Shown here: positions 58,906 to 64,000 of the stretch, in pieces | Layout of the letters: the number at the start of each line of letters is the position of its first letter | How positions within the stretch are numbered: position 1 is the first letter of the stretch | DNA from: Piliocolobus tephrosceles | Taxonomy: Eukaryota; Chordata; Mammalia; Primates; Cercopithecidae | Length of the DNA: 64,000 bases | Direction of reading: 5' to 3' | Assembly (NCBI RefSeq): GCF_002776525.5 | Contig: NC_045443.1 | Coordinates: 57,655,615-57,719,614 of the forward strand | Notes under the pieces: generated by a model | What the model was told of the DNA's origin: nothing | The model's input: only the letters and a program-made list of their open reading frames with translations | Databases searched by the model: none | Made by a program: the position numbers and the translations under genes

Positions 58906-60479
58906 AGTTGATTTCCACAGGCTAGTACCAGGTACTATTAAACAAGATCGGAGGCAGAGCAAGAGACCAAAGAGAACCCCCAACAATGGAGTCAACATGC
59001 AAGTAGGGATTGGCTGCCAATGAGAAAACATCTGGCCCACTGTCCTGGACTCTTCTTTCATACATACAAACAAAAATATCTAAACTGATGGAGGAGTAGA
59101 AAATCTTCTACTGCTTAGGACTAGGTGAAGATTCATTCCCAAGAGAAGGCAGAATCAAAACATTCCACCACTAGAAAAAGGGTGGGAAATATTCTTCCCC
59201 CAAATCCTAGGCAAAATCCACCACTTCTGAGGGAGAGAAAGAAGCAAAAATCATCTACTTTTTGGATTACATGGAAGATCATCAGACTATCCCTTGGGCC
59301 CAGGGTCCTGAAGATAAAAGATATGTTCCATCCGGGTAGTAACAGAAAACAATGTCATGTCCAAAAGCTCATAGATTTAAGAAATGATTTGAAAGGCTCA
59401 GGCACGTAGGACCAGCTGAAGACTGAAGCTGGAAAAGAACCGAGAAATCTTGTTCCCCTACCATGAATCTACCACTGAGTAACTGGAAACATCTGTTCAC
59501 CACTAGGGACCTACAAAAGCATGGGAGACTATCTCTTTGTCACAGGTGATTGGGGACAGCTGGAAGCCTAGAGTAGAGCTGGAAGCCCTCTAGTACCTTG
59601 GACCCCACACAACACTCAAAATAACAGCAGACCACCAACGAAATAAATTGAAGTTTGTGTTGGAAAAAGGATTTGAGGTGTAGACCTACTTACATGTTCC
59701 CCAAAGTTATTAAATCCCAGATTCCTGGGTTATGAAGATCTGTAAATGCCTCCAGGACAAACATAGATTGAGCTTAGCTAGCACTGAAGTTTTCTGTTTC
59801 GACATTATTTTTGTTCTTGGGTTGGCAGTAACAATTTGGTCTTACTTTTTTTGAAAACTAAGGTTTGAACCTACATAAATTATGAGTTAGAACTAGGACT
59901 CCTATATAAAGATATGACTCCTAAAGAGCCACAGCTTCTATAAAAATAAATCATAAAATCTGAATACAAAGGAAGATAGCATTTTCCCAAAAATTCCTAT
60001 GAGAATTCACAAGTAAAGTCGGGCTCTCTGAAGAGATTTTCATTTGGATTTACATTCTCTGGAAGGGCAAAAAAATAAAGCCCCTCAAAACAAAAGTTAG
60101 TCAAAGAAATTGGCTTTGCCTGGATATAGAGTTTTTCATAAGTAGAAGCAATTCAATTCTTAAAAAATACAATCTAAAATCAGGCCTTTCAAAATTCTAA
60201 TAGATAAACTCTATGAACCACAAGTTAATAATTTAATGTAAAGCACACAAGAAAAATAATTATGAGAGATATTTGAGAGAAATAAATAAAAATCTATCAG
60301 CATGGTTTAGATGTTTATGGATCTCAGATAATGGAATTATATGTATAATATGAATATAATAAAATGGTTAGTGCATATATATAATCAAAACCTAAATAAT
60401 AACCTATACTATAAAATAGTAGGCAACTTTGAAAAGAACAAATTAGAACTTCTAAATATAAAAATTACATTAAAAGTAA
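58906..60479 (+). mobile_element. Possible L1M 5' region, sense
   Basis: A purine-rich, gene-free block that leads into an L1M ORF1-like region at 60480. Sections around 59140-59420 look like an old L1 5' UTR, but I cannot match them firmly. The plus frame 59125-59409 (94 codons) is probably part of this. Confidence 0.35.
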
Positions 60480-61620
60480 AACTCAATACAGAAACAATAG
60501 ATGTAGCTGAATAAGTAAACTGTTTAATAGAGCTGATGAAATTATTTAGAAGACAAAAAGTAAACAGAAAATATTATTAGAAATAACAACTGAAGGAACA
60601 TGAAAAAGGTTCCAGAATCATCTAAATAGCACTTCAGAAGGAAAAAGTGGAAGAAAGAGTAAAGAAATAAGTTAACACATAAAGAGAACTTCCTGGAATT
60701 TAAAACAAAATCAATAAAAGTTAGATATTATGAACCAAATTAAGAAAACATACACACACATCCTTAGACTTGTTGCAGTTAAACTAACACCTAATACAGG
60801 GAAAAGTTTTAAGATAAATAGGACAGAAAGGAGAGTTTGATTAGTTAAGCATCAATAATAGCCTGACTCCAGACTTATCAATGGCAAAAGAGGTGCCTGA
60901 AAAAAGTAGAATGTTACTTTTCAAAACATTAAGAAAAAATACCTTTCACAAAAGTACCTTAATTAGAAAAGCTGACTTTTTAGCACCAAAGCAAAATGAA
61001 AGCATTTCAGGCAAGTGCATTTTCCATGAATAAATCCTCACCAAAGAAATGTCTAAACCTCCTGGAAAAGGAAGAAATATAATCTCAGAAAAAAATGAGT
61101 GATATGCAGTATAAGAAATGACAACAAAGAAATTGATACGTATGCTACAATAAAATGAACATTGAATTCATAACACATTAACAGAATTGTCAAAATGTAA
61201 AAGTTAAAAAATGGACAAAAATATTGAACTGGCATTAAATGTTAATAACAATATTACTTGACATTAAAATGATTCAAAATTATTGCATTGTTTTGTAGGT
61301 AGAAGTATTTTCATTAGCTTTTTACTTTGTCAGCATACACGTAAACGTATTAGGGGTAAGAAAGAGAAGATACAGCAAATTATATAAATTCTGAATTACA
61401 CAGAGTAAAAAGGAAGAAATCATTTAAACGATGACAGGAAAAGTGGAAAAAGAGAAGCAAGCAGCTTAAATGGAAAGCAGCAAATAACATATTAGAAATA
61501 TATCTTTGTCAAGAATTGTGTTAAATGTAAATGGAACAAATTAGCAATTTAAAATTCAGATTTTAAAATTAGTATTTTCAAAATATTTTAAAATTATTGC
61601 TTTATTTGACAGCTTTATAA
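60480..61620 (+). mobile_element. L1M ORF1-end and ORF2-start relic, sense
   Basis: Decayed matches to the ORF1 end ('gcctgactccagacttatca', then 'ctcctggaaaaggaagaaat') are followed near 61515 by 'gtgttaaatgtaaatggaac', the start of the ORF2 endonuclease. The element is then cut by a retroviral fragment and resumes at 62255. Confidence 0.55.
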
Positions 61621-61654
61621 TGTATCACAACAACTTTTGAAATAAGAAATACTT

Positions 61655-61897
61655 CATATGAGGATATACAATTTTGTACTCATGACTTCAATATTTACTT
61701 CTCTTGCAATTGTTACAGGTATACTCATTCTTGTAGGTTGTATTGGTGGGTTGGTGCAAAGGCTTATAGAAACAGTTGTTACCAAAACCTCCCTCAATTC
61801 TCCCCCACCCTATTCAGATAAACTCCTACTCCTAGATAACCAAGAGCAACAACACAGCCAAATTATGTTAGAAAAATTTGAAGAGGAAAAACTATAA
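61655..61897 (+). pseudogene. Endogenous retrovirus env transmembrane and cytoplasmic-tail remnant
   Basis: An open segment of 79 codons contains a hydrophobic stretch of about 20 residues followed by a charged tail with a proline-rich PPPY-like motif and a leucine-rich end. This is the layout of a class I (gammaretrovirus-like) envelope transmembrane subunit C-terminus. Only this last part of env remains, with no surface subunit, gag or pol. A purine-rich tract (61900-61914) follows, as expected just before a 3' LTR. The family is not identified. Confidence 0.65.
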
Positions 61898-61913
61898 AAG
61901 CAAGAAGGGGAAA

Positions 61914-62250
61914 ATTATCAGGAACAATAAGTTCCTCTTCAAACTTCCTCATTCTTTCTTGTTCTGTAAACAATCCCTCCTGCCTTTCCCTCACCCAGGT
62001 GTGCTTTTCCACCTAATTGGTAATGGACAGTCCCTCCCTTCCCTCCTAGTTAGCCATATTCAATTCAAAGTAGTAGTCAACTGGGTCAGCTTAGATTGTG
62101 CAGTCCAACTCCAGCCAATGGGGAAAGGATGCAAGAACAGGAACTGCTTTAGGGATTGAAAACCCCTGTCCTACCCTGCTCGGTGTGCTCTTGCGATCAC
62201 CTCAGATGCAGGCAGTACCCTTCTGCAGAAGTAAAGTTGCCCTGCTGAGG
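61914..62250 (+). mobile_element. Class I ERV 3' LTR, probable
   Basis: Directly follows env and the polypurine tract. It contains 'agccaatggggaaaggatgc' (a CCAAT box), 'aacccctgtcctaccctgct' and 'gcgatcacctcagatgcagg', and ends near 'gaagtaaagttgccctgctgagg'. Promoter-like and U5-like composition supports an LTR of about 335 bp. No 5' LTR or internal body is present in the window. Confidence 0.6.
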
Positions 62251-62254
62251 AAAA

Positions 62255-62590
62255 CAAAACACATACAAAAAGTATAAGTGACAGAAAAAAGAATAAAGAT
62301 TTTTTTCAAGTTGTTGAAAATTCAGAAAGAAATACAAATAACAAACTGCATAAAACTGACAAAAGATTTGCAAACATTGGCCCTAGCATTTACAGAATAT
62401 ACATGCATCGTAAGCTCACATGGAATAGTTTATAAAGCTGACTATACACTAGGCCTTAAAAACGTTTTACTATAAAAAAATCTGTAATGTAAAGATCGTG
62501 TTCTCTAGAAATAATACAAATTAATAGTTCATGACAAAAAGAAAATCTGAGAGCCTCAAAAATCTGAAAATTAAAAACCAACATAGATAG
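62255..62590 (+). mobile_element. L1M ORF2 endonuclease relic, continuation
   Basis: 'tttgcaaacattggccctagcatttacagaatatacatgc', 'gtaagctcacatggaatagtttataaag' and 'tatacactaggccttaaaaa' line up with L1M ORF2 just after the part lost at 61620. Confidence 0.65.
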
Positions 62591-63179
62591 AAACTACTTC
62601 TGGGCAAGACAGAGTAAGAGGGAGTAGATACACAACTTAAAAGGTGGACAAAATGCATGTATGAAATGAAGACTTTCAAAATTGGATAACATACAACACA
62701 GGACTGTAATTCCTCAGAGAATGAAAACAAATGAATTTCAGAATAGTAGTAGTTTGCTACCTAGAGATCATTTCCAAGGCCCTAGCATAGTCAAAGTAAG
62801 CACAATTACAGCAAGCTCTGCAGATATTAGGAAATTTTTAATTTTTTGATTCAGTACTGATAGCCACATGCTTAAGAGGACATGATACAAACTAGAGAAA
62901 GAATAAGATGTCACCTGTAAGTAGCAGGGAAAACAGTTTCAGGAACTCACAGGAATCTAGGAATAATTTGTGTTCTCATGAGCCAGAAGGGGAGATACTG
63001 TGGTAATGGGGCATGGGAGAAAATCCTAGGAAGAATATCACCTTACTAGTGGTTTAAATTTTCTCTCGACAGTCATTAGATTGCTCTGGATTCACCATAA
63101 CAAATCTTAACAGAAAGTCTCAAAATAAATCAAATTTCTTGTAATTTAATCATATGCCAGTATAGAAACCAGAACCTAA
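62591..63179. other. Unassigned sequence between L1M parts
   Basis: Could be another old L1 5' UTR, but no firm landmark was found. Confidence 0.35.
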
Positions 63180-63660
63180 AATATAAAACCCATCATGGCC
63201 TACATCCAATCAAGAATTATGCATGCAAAAATAGGAAAGCATAACCCCCATCAGTAGAAAAATATTGAACTAGGAGACATGGCTATTAAAGCAGTTATCA
63301 TAAATATGTCCCATAAAGATGGACAGATGACTGAAACGAGTAGAACTAGAGGATGATAAAATACAAGGGCATGTAATTCAAGGTAGTTAGGATATAAAAG
63401 GTGAAAGAGTCACCAAAGAGAAGGTAGCAAGAGATACAATGTCATCAAAGAATAGTCAAAATTTCAATAAAAATGAGAAAGTCAAGGGAATATTCCGAAA
63501 AGTGGTTGAAGATTTAGCTGGTATTGCTGATGGTAGTGTGTGAGCTTTAGAGGCCATAGTAAAAATGATTCATGGAATCTGCAATATGTATAACAATAGG
63601 AAGAAAATTGTCATGCAGAGGCTAAAAAGGATAAAAGTTACATTAGATAAGGAATACAAA
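63180..63660 (+). mobile_element. L1M 5' UTR/ORF1 start relic, sense
   Basis: 'acatccaatcaagaattatgcatgcaaaaataggaaagcata' and 'attaaagcagttatcataaatatgtccca' match the recalled L1M region just upstream of and within ORF1. This would be a second, separate L1M copy, since ORF2 sequence precedes it. Confidence 0.5.
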
Positions 63661-64000
63661 GGAGGCCTGGGGTTTTTGTTGTTAATGACATAAAGATATA
63701 TAAGGCATGATATAATTAGTCCCAGAGGTCTATTGATAAAAGATTATTAATATTTTTCTTTGTATTATAGCATCCCTCTCACAGTTGGCCTCCTAACCAA
63801 TTTGCCCTGGTGACAAGGTTATATTCTAGCCCTAGTTGTAGGGATGAGGGATGGAGATGGGGATGATGTGTGGGTTTTACCATTGGGAGCATGTGAGCTC
63901 TTTCAGCTTCCTTTTCGCTGCGTATTGTTCAATCTGGGAGAAGGGCAGTGTTGGGGGAATGATGGGGAAATGTGTAAACTTCTTTTAATTCCTCCTACAT
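63661..64000. other. Unassigned sequence
   Basis: G-rich near 63840-63960 ('gatgagggatggagatgggg'). No element recognised. It may continue beyond the window. Confidence 0.35.

Overview
This window looks like gene-poor, AT-rich intergenic or deep-intronic DNA from an Old World monkey, such as a macaque, baboon or vervet. The Old World monkey call rests on the youngest Alu copies. At 9398, 11720 and 21383 they carry the base change typical of the cercopithecoid AluYRa-type lineage (sense GATCCGGCCAC near the right-arm end, where human AluY usually has GATCGCGCCAC). A fourth copy at 35273 is close to that type. I found no host protein-coding exon, rRNA, tRNA or CRISPR array. The longest open frames sit in L1 remnants, Alus or simple repeats and do not look like genes.

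Layout. 0.3-2.3 kb: an old antisense L1M split by a free Alu monomer, then a second Alu monomer. 4-6.3 kb: an L2 fragment, an antisense MLT1 LTR, a sense AluJ with target-site duplications, and a well-marked processed cDNA copy (5702-6321) with a poly(A) run and perfect 14-bp flanking repeats. 8.4-9.8 kb: MLT1 LTR, hAT fragment, young AluY with an AAAT tail containing a 10-base assembly gap. 11.3-15.2 kb: Alu and L1 pieces and an AluY that ends in a strange G20-C10-G4 tract. 15.86 kb: half of a MADE1 mariner element fused to a perfect 15-bp hairpin. 17.7-20.3 kb: AluS, a HAL1/L1M-like body and an antisense L1M 3' end. 21.4-30 kb: young Alu, MIR and L2 relics, an L1M 3' end, a THE1 solo LTR and an MLT1 LTR. 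32-39 kb: MIR/L2 relics, AluS, young AluY, microsatellites, an MLT1 LTR and a pair of roughly 105-bp related segments 2.1 kb apart. 40.8-42 kb: a 5'-truncated L1PA-type L1. 42.6-48.5 kb: L1M piece, AluJ, an Alu monomer and long unassigned stretches. 48.5-56.0 kb: a near full-length L1MA/L1PB-class element with tandemly repeated 5' UTR, broken ORF1 and broken ORF2. 56-64 kb: older L1M copies, one of them interrupted by an endogenous retrovirus 3' fragment (env cytoplasmic tail plus LTR).

There is no operon-like or cooperating gene system here. The window is a layered record of transposition: L2/MIR and MLT1 (oldest), L1M and HAL1, THE1, L1MA, AluJ/AluS, L1PA, then AluY/AluYRa. Family names come from recalled consensus features, not from a database search, so subfamily names are provisional. 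I did not find a convincing new biological system. The items most worth checking are the G/C tract at 14.86 kb, the unidentified processed copy at 5.7 kb, the paired segments at 34.0 and 36.1 kb, and the nested retroviral fragment at 61.7 kb.
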